Origin: Scatophagus argus
Taxonomy: Eukaryota > Chordata > Actinopteri > Scatophagidae
NCBI RefSeq assembly: GCF_020382885.2
Contig: NC_058512.1
Coordinates: forward strand, 1,487,001-1,551,000
Direction of reading: 5' to 3'
Length of the DNA: 64,000 nt
This document shows, one piece after another, positions 27,901 through 41,720 of this stretch (positions are counted from its first letter, which is position 1; each line of letters opens with the position of its first letter). The position numbers and the translations under genes are program-made. The notes under the pieces were generated by a model. It worked only from the letters and a program-made list of their open reading frames with translations. It was not told the DNA's origin and ran no database searches.

Positions 27901-30900
27901 GGAGGGGGTGGTGGACAGGTCCAAGGCTCCCGTTTTCCCACTGACCGGGGAACTGAGGGAGAGCTTGCGGCAGTGGACGGGGGAGGAGGTGCGAGAGGGG
28001 ATGGAGAGAGGAGGGGGAGAGGAAAACTTGCGGCACAGCCTCGGGGATTTGTTGTTCAGGGGGTCCGTCCCCCACGAGCCCTGGTTGGTGGCGAAGAAGA
28101 GCTCCAGAGACCTGAGAGAAAGGAGAGGAGTTGATCTGCAGCTCAGTGTCAGACAAATACAGGTGCAGGTGAGAGAGCAGTCCTGCTGAGGGTATTTACT
28201 TGGACTGGTCCAAGGCAAGCTGCGTGATCTTCAGACTGTAGTCAGGACAGAGGGACATGATGGACAGACGATCACACGAGTGCTGTTCGATCCTGAGACA
28301 GTGACAGGAGCACAAGGAGGGGGTGGGGAGTGCGTGGCAGGGTGACGGATGAAAGGAAGGAGGTGAGTAATGAGAACAGAAATGAGGGTGATGTCGGCAG
28401 CCATGTTACATGTGAGGAAGGACGATGAGGATGGACGTCGACCCCAGACCATTTCACAAACCTACCCAGGCGGAACACGTTAAAGTCGTGAGGCGTACCT
28501 GACAGGTATGGAGGTGAACGGCTTCTTGTAGATGTCGGCCAGCTTGTCGATGACCACGGCGGCGGTGGTGAAGATCCTGTACGTGTGGAGGAAGGTGTTG
28601 AGGAAGTCTATGGAGAGGAATCGCAGGTCCGTCAGCCGCTCCAGCAGCCGCTCCACGCTGGCATATCGGATCTGCGGGACCTTGCAGGAGTTGAGCGTCT
28701 TGCTGAAGCAGATGTCCACGTCGTCTTTGTGCAGTCGAGCATCAGACCTTTGGAGAAAAATAATATTTTATTTTCCTGTCGAAAAACACCACAAAAAGAC
28801 TAAAACCAACAAGTGTCTCTTAGTACTTTCTGACTTCCTGTCTGTGGCTTCCAGCTCCAAGCCCCTTCATTCAATATTCAGTTACATTTATGAAGTAATT
28901 CTAATTAACTGTAAGTCTCTGCTTCAGTGTCAAACTGTCCTTTTCTGTCCTCTTTTCTTACTTGATCATGTGCGGCACAGAGACCTTGGAGTTCTCCTCG
29001 AACACGCTGGTCATCAGGCCGTTGCAGCGGATGTTATCGATGCACTGGCACAGAGAGCAGAGGAACATCTCGGATCACGAAACTGCTTCACACGACTCAA
29101 ATCGCCGCAGCGAACCTCTGATCCAGACTCACCTGGCTGATGTCGCTCGTCCACGCGGCCTTTTCTTGGCGAGACGGAGCCAAGAGGACGACGGAGAAGG
29201 ACTGACCATCAGGGGGCTCCACCACGATTTTGAACTCCAGATGGCTGAAGCCCTGACCCGCTGCGTTGTCTGCGTGGGCAAACACACGGCACACGCCTCA
29301 GTTAGCAGCACATGCTGGCAACGCGATCGGGGTTGGATGTGATTTGGCGTTCGAGATTACTCACAGTCCTCGTCGCTGGCGTCCAGTTCTTCAATGAGCG
29401 TGCACTCGATCAGAGACAGGGTCCCTCCTTGCTGTTGGGGGGATCAGATGTAACAGAGCACTGAAACGCCACCTCACAAGTGAGATGTTCCACTTGTTCA
29501 GGGGGGAAAAAAGCATTTGGCATCTTTACCCAGAATTCAGTGCTGCTGTGTTCACATGACAGAAACAAATCAATGACTCAACACATAAATTACACATAAA
29601 ATACAAATTATTATTATTATGTTTTCCTTTTGCATCATTTACATCCCTAAACTTATTTATTTTTTCTTTTGTGGTTTCTCTTTACATTTGCAGTTATGAT
29701 TTATTATGGTGACGATGTTAACTTTTCACCCACTGGATGAAAGATCAATTTGAATCAATTTATTGAGTCACTGATTTATTTCTTTAGTTTTGGCAGTTTT
29801 GGTCCTCCATAAAAAAGAATTTTCTCCTCAGTTTTATAAATTCAGGGCTTAATATTCCCTTAATATCCTTGTAGAAACTCAGCACATCAGTGACTTTACA
29901 ATAAGTGTAAAATAACTCACACTGGCGTCATACGCTGTGCTGCACCTCCAGTTTTACGTGAGTTTACACGGTGAGTTTCTTATAGTTTCCTTTCATATTT
30001 GTCACAGTGTCATGTGAATTAATGATGAGGAGTTAAACAGCTTATCTAACCAAGCTGTCGCTGATGTGTTTGGGTAAAAGTCTGGACAGGTGGGGCCGAC
30101 CTTGAGCAGGTGAAGCTTTCCTCCAGATGTTCGGGTACAGATGAGGAAGTGTTTGGTGAACAGGAAACACTGTCGCTCTCCCTCCTTCCTCAGCGAGAGC
30201 GAGCCCAGGCGGACCTTACTGAGCACGCCCCGCTCGCTGCTGGACGGCAGCTGGATGAGAGAGCCTGGCCACGGAGCCACAGTCAGGAGTGAGCGAAAAG
30301 TGACGGAGTCAAAGAGACGGAGAGGCGGGTGACGTAGAGGAAGCTCACCTTGTCTGACGAAGGTCTGACTCGTGTCCAGCAGGATGTCGCAGCCCTCCAC
30401 AATCATCCTCTCTATGGCCAGATTCTTCCTGATGTTCTCGGTGTCGCTCACCTCGTCGTGCATCATCCTGAGGACACGACCAGTCAGTCGTTAAGACATC
30501 GTCGCCGTCCGTCACCACACATCAATGAACTGTGCACACACTCACTTCGACAGCTCCTCCAGTTTGGATTTGGCGAATTCCAGACTTTTGCGCTCCACGT
30601 GCTCATGAGGCGTGTGAGCCAGCAGCTCGTGAAGGGTGATGATGTATCGTGGAATCTGAAATAAAGACGAACCTGGGACTTTTAGCCAAAACTGTTTTCT
30701 TAACATCAGCGGAGGTCAGAAACATGTTGACAACTTAATACATTTAGCTGTTAGCTCCTGCTGGTGCTTAAATGGAGGCTCAGTGGAAAATAAAAAGACT
30801 GTAAAGGAACTTAATGCTCTTTCCAAGACAACTCCACCATTCATGAAGCAGCAGGAGCAGGACCTTAATGGTACCTGACTCAGTGAATCCCAGAGCGTGT

Positions 30901-33037
30901 TCCACAAAGTGCTGCTGAAACGAGTCGTGTGAAGTGTGAACGCTACCTGGAACATGGGGTAAGTGAGGAAGGTCTCCAGCATGCGGCCCTCGCAGGCAGC
31001 GTTGGACTCGTACTGTTTGAGCAGCTTGTCGAAGTCCCTGTTCTGCTTACAGTTTGCCAGGACCTGCAGGCTGTACTGGTGGTTCCGCACAAACTCCTGG
31101 TAAATGTTCAGCATGGGCAGCAGGATGTCGAACAGGTCGGCTGGGTGTGAAAGGACACAAAACGCAACATAACGAACCTTCAGCTGAAAGTATGAAGGAG
31201 ATGAACTTTCAGTTTGCCATTTCAGTGTGTTTGTTCTGTGAGATGATGTTCGCACTGTGTTAGTGTAAGAACAGGTGACCTCTTGCAAAAATCTCTTTGG
31301 TGGTGCGTTTGAGGACACTCTGAAAATGCAAAACTGAGAATTGGTCCGGCAGTCCACCACTTTGATCCAAACTGAAACATTTCACGAAGCATTAGATGAA
31401 TTATTCTAGTAACTATTCTTATTCGGATTGTGTGTTTTCATGTTCACGTTGGGAAACAAAGTCAGAGTAAACTGTTTACTTCTGTGATTTTGATTTCTTT
31501 TCTCTTTTCTCTCTAGATTCACCATCTACTGCACATCTGTGCTTCCTGCGAGAGGATCCCTCCTCCTCCTGAAGTTTTTAGAAAGCGTTTTAAAGCGTTA
31601 AAAAGCATTTTGCTGGCTGGCTTTTTGTCACTCGATTCGAGGGTCTCAGGACTGAAGTTCACTGTACAGAACTTCAGTCTTTTGTGTGGTATAAATAAAA
31701 GTGATCGGCCATTACGGAAGCCATATTGTTGCTCTGGAGGCTGGAGGTGGTGAGTTATAATGCATATGTATACTGGGATCTGTGCTCACCCAGAACCAGC
31801 GTGGGCCAGTTAGCGATCCGAGCTTTAAGCCCCTGATGGAAGATCTCGTGCAGAAACATGATGGTCTCGCTGCAGAGAGGGAGAACTGGCTTCAGTCTAA
31901 ATTTGCACTGACTTCACTGTGACGCAAACCACCAGAGCAGAAGGTCTCACCTGTTGAGGAAAACGCTGCTGACGTCGTCGTGGCTGATGGGAGGTTTCTT
32001 GGAGCTGGCGGCCATGCGCAGCGGCCTGAGGAAACAGTTGACCAGGATGGAGAGCTGGTGGACGTACTCGGTCTCGGCCTCCACCATGTTGAAGACGATC
32101 TGGTTCCTCTTCCTCATGCTCTCAGCGTGAGGCGAACAGATGTAGTCCTGGACGATGATCTTCCACTTCCTCCGGCACAGCCAGCCACGCATGAAGCTTT
32201 GTACCTGCACAGCCACAGCACACGAAGCGTCGCTTTCATCGCTCCGCTCACGTTGCTTCGCATCTTTACATGAAACCAACGATTTACCTTTTTGATCTTT
32301 TTGATATCCGGGTCTTCCTCCTCTTGGTTGCTCTGGTAAGGCTGCAGCCTCTCCTTGGCTTTGTTCAACACTACGATCTGGCAGGACAACAGTCTCCATG
32401 TGAACATACTGGCACAGAGGTTAAAATATTCATGAAACCACTTTGGAGGTTCAAAACAACAACCCTCTCATTGCAGGATAAGGAAAGCGGTGGCCTTGGA
32501 GTCACTGGAGCCCTGCTGGGCTTTAGCTTAAGAGACACACTCCAGTGTTTTCCCATCACGCCAGATGCGTTTGCATGCTTTGATCTGCACGCGTGTGGGT
32601 TTGTGCGCACACACGGATGTGGACGCACTCATGCATACCTCAGCTTTAAGCCTCTCGATCTCAGTGTCCTGGTCCTCGAGCTGAGTGCGAAGCTGATTGG
32701 CCGCGACCTTCTCAGTCTCCATGATCTGGACCAGGTGGATGTACTTCTGCATCAGGATCTCGCGCTCGATGATGATGTCAGAGTAACTGAAGGGATCATG
32801 GACAGGTGGGTGAGGTGTGACGGCACAAAGAGGGCGCTTCGTGTCACGCCGTGCGTCTGTACAGCGAGGGTAAAGGAACGTGGTCTGATGTACGGCATGT
32901 TTTCTACCGAGCGCTCAGATGAAAACGGGAACAGCGGAGGAGGGGAAATAGAGGTCGAGTGGCGAGATCAAGTCTGTGATGTAACCAGCGTAGCTGTACA
33001 GCACCAGTATGACCTAAATGTGAACCGCTGCGAGCAT

Positions 33038-33072
<35 letters not shown>

Positions 33073-34210
33073 ATGTTAAACAAACACAGAATCGTCAAAT
33101 GTGCATCAGCACAAAAACAAAGCGAGGAAACAGTTTGAGTCTGCAGCAAAGCGAACGCTGAACTGAAGCTGCAGGTCGAACACGCAGGACGGTTAATGAT
33201 GCGTTCAGGGATCAAAGCGACGGCGGTGGAAGGAGCATCAGCAGTAAAAGTACAACATCTCTGACACTTCAGAGACAGTTTAGTCCAATGGTTCCCAAAC
33301 TGAGGGGTCGGGCCCCTCCACAGGGTCACCAGATAAGTCTGAGGGGTCGTCGCAGGATTAACGAGGGACACGCAAATCTGCTTTTATCTTCTGGACTTTT
33401 CTCTAATCTTTGCTTTTTGTTGGGAATGTTTTCACTCAGCAGAAAACAGCAGGACCTTCGCTGACTGCGGGGTTGTCTCACCTGGCCTGCTGGATGGACT
33501 CCACCCACTCGTTGCAGTCTGAATCCTCCTCGGTGCGAAGCTCCAGGGGCTTCTGTCCATCGTGACCAAAGATGACCAGGAAGTAGTACTGCATCAAACA
33601 GGAAACAGATGAGCAGTCAGTGTCAGTCAGTGTTTTTGGGAAAGACGGATCCACTGTGATATCAGAAACTCTTAGTTTTAACACCAGCACAACATTTACA
33701 TCCCCGTACCTTGGATATTTACCTGATGGGTTGAGTAGACATGATGCTCACCTTCTAAAGATTTAAGTAAAGTAAAAAAAAGGTCACCACAAAAAAGTGG
33801 CTTCAGAAAACCTGCCCAACTTTGTTCACATCGTTAACCACACAGATTTTACAAAAACACTTACAAAAAGAGAAAAACTTGGTGTGCGGATGGATACCTC
33901 CTAACTCTGATACTCTGTGTGGATATTTTCAGCTAACTTTGCATAAGTGAATAATGCCATGACCGCTTTTTCATGTGTTTGTCTTCATGAGTTTGTTTTT
34001 TTGTACTGTTCCTGTTAAAATAATAAAAAAGAAGAGTTAAGATTTTATTGATCTCTGCATATTTTGTACTTATATTATTTTATATTATATTGTAAATATT
34101 TCGATGCCAGTGTTTTCGTACTTTGGATGCAGTTTGTTACTTGTTAGAGTATTTCTAGACTGCGGTATTACTAGTTTTACTGTGGGTGTGTACCATGAAC
34201 CCCGCCCCCA

Positions 34211-34278
<68 letters not shown>

Positions 34279-36241
34279 CTGTTACTGTCTACACAAAGCA
34301 GAAACGCCAGAAAAATAATCTTTTTAAGGATTTCTTCCCCCAGTGGAACACAGTTGTTGGGGACTATTTTCAGCGGCGGATTAACCCACATTTGGTGCTC
34401 CAATGAGTATTTGGGGTAGCAAGACTGAGTCAAAATAAACCAAGAAGAATAATATACATCAGACACCGATACACACAGTGCTCGTTAGTGACTCATCCTT
34501 TAACATGGACTAACGGCAGCTGAGGCAACAATAAGCACATTTTAAAAGATAAACAGTCCAGCCAATCAAAACACAAGACTGGGACCAAACAAATAAAATG
34601 TGAAGCTTGCCAACTGTGTTCTTCAGGTCCTCTAAAACCACGTGTACCTCCTAAAGTCGGCCACATACTGAAGAAAACACATTCAAAGGATGCTCGTCTC
34701 TCACTGGGCAGACGGCCCACAGTCTGGCTCTGTGAAAGGGTCATGTCTTCCACGAGTGCCGCGACGCCTTGGGGTTCTAACCTACACGGCCACCCCGTCG
34801 TCACGGCAACACGTCCTGCCACCCCGTCACAGCACATTAACAGAGACGAGCGGTCACGTCTCGGCACGAGAGCTCACCTCCAGCGTCGCCGCGCCAAACA
34901 CAACGAATGATCTGATTAAGTGATTTGCATGAGCAGCTCTGACGGGCCTTCGGTCAGCTAAAGGAGAACGTGGAGAAATGACGCCACCTTCACAGGAACA
35001 CAGACAGAGAAATAGTTTCACACTGCGGCAGACTTAACCACGAGCTGTCAGAAAGCTGCGGTCCCAACAGGAACACCAGATCTGCATCACAAACCCAAAA
35101 CATCATACAGGAAGTGGTAGCTTGTGGCGACTTGCCACAGCCTGCTATCACCATCATCACTCCAGGCTTCCCCCAAGTTTCCCTGACTCAGCTGGCGGCG
35201 TGTGCACTCGACGCAGGAACTCGGACCAGGCAGCCCGAGTCACACACTGCAAGGACAGGACTGAAGAGAACAAGTTTCCTCTATTGCGATTGACAAGATT
35301 TTCAAGCCGTCATTTAAAAAGTAAAATGGCTGCATAGCGAGCCAAACCAGCCGTGACTGAAGCTTTCATGACCCGTTTTAAAGATAAGGACAAATGACTG
35401 ATGTCTCCTGCTGCAGGACTTAGGCTCAACAGGGACTTCATTTTAATCCTACATCCATCTTGTACACCCACTTCCTGTTCAGGGACTCTTGGACATCATA
35501 ATCAGCGTGTACATAATTCAAAAAGTACACGTATGCAAATGTGAATCCTCCGAACACGCCGACGAGAACGAGGCCGCTCCCTGGGCTGCACATTACAGCG
35601 ACAACGCTCACGCAGACGTGTGTTTTATTCAGCACTTCAAACATGCATTACCTGCACGACCACGATCGAGCCGCCACCCACTGAGGGCCCCTCGATGATG
35701 TGCGTTAACTGGGGTAGGAAGCACAGCTAAGCAGGGTTTTATTTTCCTTTTCTGTCAGTTTAGAGCCGAGCAGGTCAAAGACTCAGAGTCCTCTTCCGGT
35801 TTCACTTATTCTATTGACCTCACAAAGCTGCTCTTTGTTTCCTGTGTTGTTTGTCTCTTTTGTTGTCATATTCATAGCTGAAGTTAAGACACGATTAATC
35901 CTCCACACTTTACCAAAATCTGCACGGCAGCAACACGCAGACATTAACGACTTCTTTAATGATTACCGACACGTTTACTGCAGACGCTGGAGGGTACGTG
36001 GGACTTCATTTTGAATGTGAACAGAAAGTTATCATGTGAAAAACATGTGAGTTACCTTCAGCCGTTGAAGAAACTTTTTATTTGTGCGTTTCTGCTTGTC
36101 GAGGCCAAACTGAAAGTCCACTGCAGGTTTTCACCTCAGGCTGCCAGGGGAGAAAGTCGGCCTGTGTAGTAATGATGTAACGATAAGCGGGTGACAGACA
36201 CTTGCTAGCGTGTGCTGCGGACCAGAGAGAAGCTTAAGGGC

Positions 36242-36279
<38 letters not shown>

Positions 36280-39200
36280 GTTGGGGGTTGGAGGTTTACA
36301 TAACCACTGAGGCTTGTACTTGCTCCTCACATTGCTAATGCGGCTTCCCCAGCCACAAGCCTGTTTTAAGCTCCAGGATAACAATGACAGACAGACAGGC
36401 AGGCAGAGAGACAGACAGACAGACAGCGTGTGAGACAAGCAGGCAGGGGGAGCTTTAAGGCCCGTCTCAGCATCACTACGTCCAATCACAGAAACCATCT
36501 CATCTGTCTGTTGTGCACAACAACAACAACACGACCTGCAGGACGAAGTTTCATCCGTCCTTCACTTACAGCACAGAGGACACAAACTGAAGAATAAAAC
36601 TCAGCATGGACTCGCTCAGCTGCACTGCAGTTCAGACTGTTTCGCAGAGTTTCTACAACTGACTGGACAACCTAAGGCTGTCCAGTAAAAAGGTGCAACA
36701 GAGAACGAAATGGGACGCTGCATCACATTTGGCACATCAAAGAATAAAAAACAGTTTACGGTTTTGTGCCTGCAGATCCGAGCGGGTCAGAAAAGAGTCG
36801 TTTGGCCCTGCTGTAAAACGTCTGATTTTAGAATGGAGTTTGGTTCAGTGGGGACACTTTACAGTTGTGTTGCACCGGACACATGAAGTGTGCGTTACCT
36901 GGCTGCTCGGTGAGGTGGTCGTGTGTCGGGTTCATCTCCGACCGCCCGCCCCTCAGGTCCAGAACACGGTTCCCAGTCCAGCACCGTGGTAACGAGATCT
37001 GCACCCGTGAGTTAACTGGGCTTCTTTTATCCAACGCTGCCTTGTTCTTCCCTTTACTGTCCTCGACTTTTTATCTGCAGTTTTGTAACTTTTGATTTGC
37101 CTGCAAATGCTTTGATTTGAAATGATTTTTGGCTTCACCCTAAAAGGCGGGACAAGTGAGGAGACGCCAACAGATCTTTTCCTCTCTGGCTGAGGTTGTT
37201 TGTTCAGTTCAGTGTTTTCTGGCTGCGAGTGCATTTCATTTCATTTGTTTTATTGTTACATAACCTGACAGGACAACAGTGGACTCGGTGCATGTGTTTC
37301 CCTAATGAGGCTGATGTAAAGAAACTCAGGCCATCAATAAGACCGAGTTTACACCACTTATGCAAAGTCACTGATGCATGAAGACACATGCAGAGAAATG
37401 AAGGCATTTGGCTTTGCACTCAGAGACAGACAGGCAGACAGACAGGCAGACAGACCCCACTCACAGTACAGTAAAGGGTAGGCTACAAATAGCACAGGTA
37501 CCGGCAGAGTGTGTGTGCGTGTGTGTGTTGACTCTGTATTCAGACAGTGACTGCAGGCAAAAGGACCAGCAAGGATGCTATTCTTAGTGGAGCACAGCAG
37601 CATCCCAGAGCCTGAGCACACGTTAGCCACAAACTCAGCAACACAGCCAGCCTCCACCCGACGCCTTCACGAGTCCTGCCTGAACATTCGGCTCGTTAAA
37701 CACCACGTTTGAAACGCAGTGACACTAAACTCTGTGAGCCGAGCAGTCGGACACGATCAGAAACGCGTCTGCTCCTGCTAATCCAGCTTGGTGATCGATT
37801 AATCGTTTTGGTCAAACATCTGCTGGACGTCTAAATGGCTCCATTTCTGAGCTTATCCCACATGCAACTTGCTGCAGCACATCAGCCGCTTCGACTGTCA
37901 GCCCCGTCACCATGGAAACACACGACGTTTACGGCTGCGAGGACGGCCTGAACGCAACTTCAGTCTGAAGAGAGAAACTGAGAACCCAGCACGAAAAATA
38001 AAATCCCCATTTCAGCATCAGCCACACCTCACAGACCGACGGGGGCCGAGGGCGGCGTCGAGGGCGGCGCACGGCCGGTTTCTCTCGTGTGCCACCGAAC
38101 AGGAAGCGGTTTGGCCCTGACACAAGTGAGTGAACAGAGGCAATAATCCGCCTGTAAATCACATCAGGCTTGTGTCTCCGCTTCATTAGGCAGTAAATCA
38201 GTTTTATCATCACTCTGCTGTTCACGTCAAACAGCCTGATTAACTCGGCGTGGGGGAGGGAGGGGGGGCTGATGTGGAAGGAAAGTGTGTGAATTCTCAT
38301 TTACCGGGTCATGCGCACACCAATAAATAAATCCTCCTGCTGACTAACAGTGAATCAGATTTAAAAAGGTAAACGAGAAGACGGACTCACAGAGGACGAG
38401 CTGGTGCTCACAGAACGCGTTCACTTCGCGGTGATCAATAGGCTGATCGCAGTCACGTCAGCGATTATTCGATTCGCCGGTTGAATAATTAATGCAGCAG
38501 AGTGGACATCAGATGAGCCGAGTTATGCATCGTCCTGCCCACCTTTGAAGCTCTCTGATGCTTTTGTCTCACTCTAATCTTGGCTCTGTTAAAAAGGTGC
38601 CGGCGGCCTCGCAGGTGGACATCAAACAGGAAGCGTTTGGGTCGCTAACATCATGTGACACGCTGTGACAAACGTCCATCTGTGCTGCGTTTGGTCGTCC
38701 GCTGGTCGGACCAAACCAAACACCTGCCGTCACTAGAAGCAGCGTGAGCATTTCCTGCTGCGTCACACACTCAACAGTCGATTGATCAAAGTAAGCAGCA
38801 GATCATTTGCTTTGACTCTGAGTCCACACTGAAATATGCTCAACGCCGAGCAGTTTTACACCGCTGACCATCCACTCACCGCCATCTTCTGCTGGTTTTT
38901 GCTTGTTGTGTGTTTCTTTGGTTGTCTCAGATTTCTTTGAACCTGGTGATGAACGAGTTCTGCTGCAGGAGATTCGCTGCGCTCGTCTGACTGTTTGTGG
39001 GAGTTTTCAGCTTCTGCAGGACTCCAACATGTCCAACGGCCGCCGTAGCTTTCTGACGGCTGCTTTTGAGCTCTTCACACAACCGTTTCTCACGCTCGTA
39101 CTGCGTGTCGCTGTGGCGTCGGGCTTTTCGGCCCGCCTTCCGCTCCCCGAACTCGTTCAGCCTTCAGAAGGCGTTGACCGAGTCTCGGCTCCGGCAGCTT

Positions 39201-41129
39201 TGCCAGCACCGGGGAGTCGACAGCAGCTGCAGGCGGGTGTCCGGGTGTCTGGGCGCCCCCCCTCTCCGGGTGGCTCTAAAACCAAGCTGCCAAGCCGCGG
39301 CGTCCTCTGACCGTCTTCAGAGACGCCGTCAGCACAGGACGCAGTGACTGACCCGGCGTTCAGGCAGCAAAACGAAACCGCTCTTCTGAAATATGCAAGA
39401 AGTGAGACAGAAACACTAAACGAACGTCCTGCGCAGCCTGCAGCGCCTCCACTGTGAGACACACAGCTGGAGGACTCGGGAAAAGCAAAGCACTACTTAT
39501 CTGCAGCGCAACATGTGGTAACGACGTGGAAGGAGACGTTTTGTGTTGAAACTCCTCATCGTGGAGTAAATATTGATCTCACTGCTGGTCAGCCACACCG
39601 CTCGTCTCCACGCCCGCTTCCACTCTGCTATTCTGTTCCAGGCACCACGTCTGCCATGGTGCAACCCAAACAGGAAGAGGATTTGTTTTCCCCCTCAGGA
39701 CAGGAGACTCTGGCCTGACCGACAGAACGACGCTGAAGGCCAGCTGGAAAACATTTGGCGAGCGACAGAATTCAGACCGAGCTGATGTATACAAAGTGAT
39801 ATAAACTCAAACACAACACGTGGACCGAGTGGACATCTTGATGTCCTGCAGCAGAGAAAACAGGAACGTGGGTCACTTAAGATGAGCGCTCGCTTTCACC
39901 ACCTCATCGGGGGGCCTTGTTTAAAAAGCAGCGGCAGCAGATGATGGACGTGTGCAGCAAATACTCTGCAAAGACAGAATTTGAAACAGCATCCGTCCTG
40001 TCGGCGGATCAGAGGGCCGAAGCAGCAGATCTGTGCTCGTTTTGAGGCAGAAATCATTCAGTGGCCTCGGCTTCGGCTTCATTCTGCAGACTAATCACTG
40101 AAAACGATCTGCATTTTGTCACAATCATCACAGGCAGAAGAAAGCTGATCGCAGGTTGTGTTTAAGGACGTCCGTGTGTGTCCGAAAAACAAAACCTCGT
40201 CTCCCTTCAAACCTTAATGTTCAACAACAACGAACGTCCAGGGCAGCACCTTTCAAAACGTCTCGTTTTGTCCGACCAACAGTCCAAAAGCCAAAGACAT
40301 CAAGTTTACAAGGCTTCAAAATGAATCTTTACGTTTACGAGGCCACAAACAGGATTAACTGTTTGTTGTCCCATCAGTCAGCTAACCGACTCAACAGTCC
40401 AGTTCCGGTTTGGACAACAGAAACCGGAGGGCTGAGGCTCGTCATCAGTCGATCCACTGAACAGGTTTTAATTCTGAGTGTGCTGACGTCACGTTTGTGT
40501 CTGTAGACCATAAAAAACTGGTTTTCACTGATTCACTTTGCCTGTGCAGACTGCAAAAGACAACTTCACTTTACACGCAGACCAACAAACAAAGAGTCAG
40601 ACTGAGTGATCACCAGTAAACATCTGAACATGTTTCTGGGTCGTGGTTCTGAGATTCTGGACTCCTGGTAGCTTTAACTGAAGGTTCAGACTCACAGTTG
40701 GTGCTGAAGACAAACAACAACACGCGTGTGGAGTAAAGACTGCAACGACTGCACAGAAACTGAACCCACCAGCAGCCTCCACCCTTCAACTGGTAAACCC
40801 TGAACTGGTCAGACTGGGTCAGACTGGGTCCCCACCCCCCCTCGGCCCACCTGCTGTTTCTCCATGGGCTCCTTGCTGATGGCGGACACTTTGGGCGCCG
40901 GTGCCCGCTCGCACGTGCATCCCTCCAGCAGGTAAATCCCGGAGGGCCTCGTGCTCTGGTCGTTCTCGAAGTAGAAGAGCACGTTCTGGTAGAGGGCGAA
41001 GTACTTCTCAGTCCAGCGGCTGTTCTCCGTGGTCTTCTTGCTCAGGAAGCCGCGCTTCGTGCCCTCCTTACGCGCGACCACCGACAGATAGAGCGCGTGG
41101 CCCTCGTTGTACCGCACGCCCTTCTGCAT
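21912..41129 (-). CDS. rasgrf2: Ras-specific guanine nucleotide-releasing factor 2
   Basis: Twenty-seven coding exons join in phase to give 1275 residues (human 1237). Exons: 40851-41129, 33482-33588, 32639-32786, 32288-32377, 31951-32204, 31790-31869, 30947-31140, 30546-30655, 30349-30467, 30101-30264, 29365-29431, 29133-29269, 28962-29044, 28499-28747, 27603-28111, 26579-26704, 26372-26452, 26132-26238, 24863-24975, 24494-24554, 24095-24198, 23882-23966, 23361-23558, 23198-23277, 23000-23117, 22110-22178, 21912-22007. Domains in order: PH1 (about 22-130), coiled coil ([15 protein letters not shown]), IQ motif ([12 protein letters not shown], about 210-230, calmodulin), DH (245-430, Rac exchange), PH2 (470-590), REM (from about 625), a Ser/Pro-rich linker encoded by the large exon 27603-28111, and CDC25 (about 1036-1270, Ras exchange). 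The start [15 protein letters not shown] and the phrase [15 protein letters not shown] favour paralogue 2 over 1. It couples calcium signals to Ras and Rac at the plasma membrane. Donors after 30101 (GTCGGC) and 24863 (GTCCGC) are weak. Confidence 0.95.
33280..33370 (+). repeat. hAT-like terminal repeat fragment
   Basis: The sequence GGTTCCCAAACTGAGGGGTC then GGGCCCCTCC is typical of the ends of hAT-type non-autonomous DNA transposons. A close relative lies at 46381-46475. Rasgrf2 intron 2 begins just left of it. Confidence 0.5.
34209..34277. repeat. (CA)n microsatellite, about 34 units
   Basis: Uninterrupted CA run in the first intron of rasgrf2, likely polymorphic. Confidence 0.95.
36242..36276. 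repeat. (TG)n microsatellite
   Basis: TG run in rasgrf2 intron 1, followed at 36387-36426 by a (CAGA)n-type run and echoed by another (CAGA)n run at about 37425-37457. Confidence 0.9.
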
Positions 41130-41720
41130 TTTATGTTCGCCCGCGTTTCCTTTTTATTCTGGTGCCAACTTCACGCAGTAATCCGGGGCATCACATCACG
41201 CACTGCCGGGCTGTCGCTTCTCTTAGCGGAGGCGTCCCACAGAGAGCGCGGTTACAGAGTCCGTCTGCAGGGGCAGGTAATCCGGGCTTACCATGGTTTA
41301 AAAAGTTGTAGTTGTCCGCGGCGCAGCGCGCATCACCAGCTCACCAGCTCGGGTCTTTAATGCGGGCAGAGGAGAACGCGCCTCACGACGTTTCCATGCT
41401 CCAAAGTTTGGCGAAGAGTCAGCCGAGGAGCGCGCGTCGTTCCGGGCCGCAGAGCAGAAGCGTCCCGCACCGCCGGCAGCGCAGAGCAGAAACAGATTCG
41501 CGGAACAGACGGTGAGAACAGAATCACGACGGAGATCAGCGCTAATCGGCTTTGACACCAACTTAAAGAGACAGGTCGCTGCTGCAGCCGCGCCGCCCCG
41601 CGCCGCCCCGCGCAGGGGCGCACGAGCAGACAAGCCCCGCGCGTCAGGAGCGCGTGAGGAGGACAGAAGTTGAAGTGACAGGTGCGTTGCAGTCCGCTAA
41701 CGTCCACCTGAGCGCGGCTT
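41130..41720 (-). promoter_or_regulatory. rasgrf2: GC-rich promoter region of rasgrf2
   Basis: The 600 bases upstream of the rasgrf2 ATG are rich in GC and in CpG dinucleotides compared with the flanks (for example GCCGCGCCGCCCCGCGCCG at about 41587). There is no TATA box at an obvious distance, as expected for a CpG-island promoter. Open frames here on both strands are composition artefacts. Confidence 0.45.

Noticed and set aside
27553-28218. Several long frames on both strands
   Set aside because: Shadows of the GC-rich rasgrf2 linker exon; only the minus frame that joins in phase with the neighbouring exons is real.
32270-33073. 267-codon open frame (+)
   Set aside because: Opposite to rasgrf2 coding exons and introns, ends in a CA microsatellite, no domain.
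34085-34466. Valine/cysteine-repeat and threonine/histidine-repeat frames over CA runs
   Set aside because: Pure translation of microsatellites; the same holds for the frames at 43507, 44138, 47601 and 47938.
40901-41707. Open frames upstream of and opposite to rasgrf2 exon 1
   Set aside because: High GC keeps stops rare here; none has protein-like features or conserved motifs.
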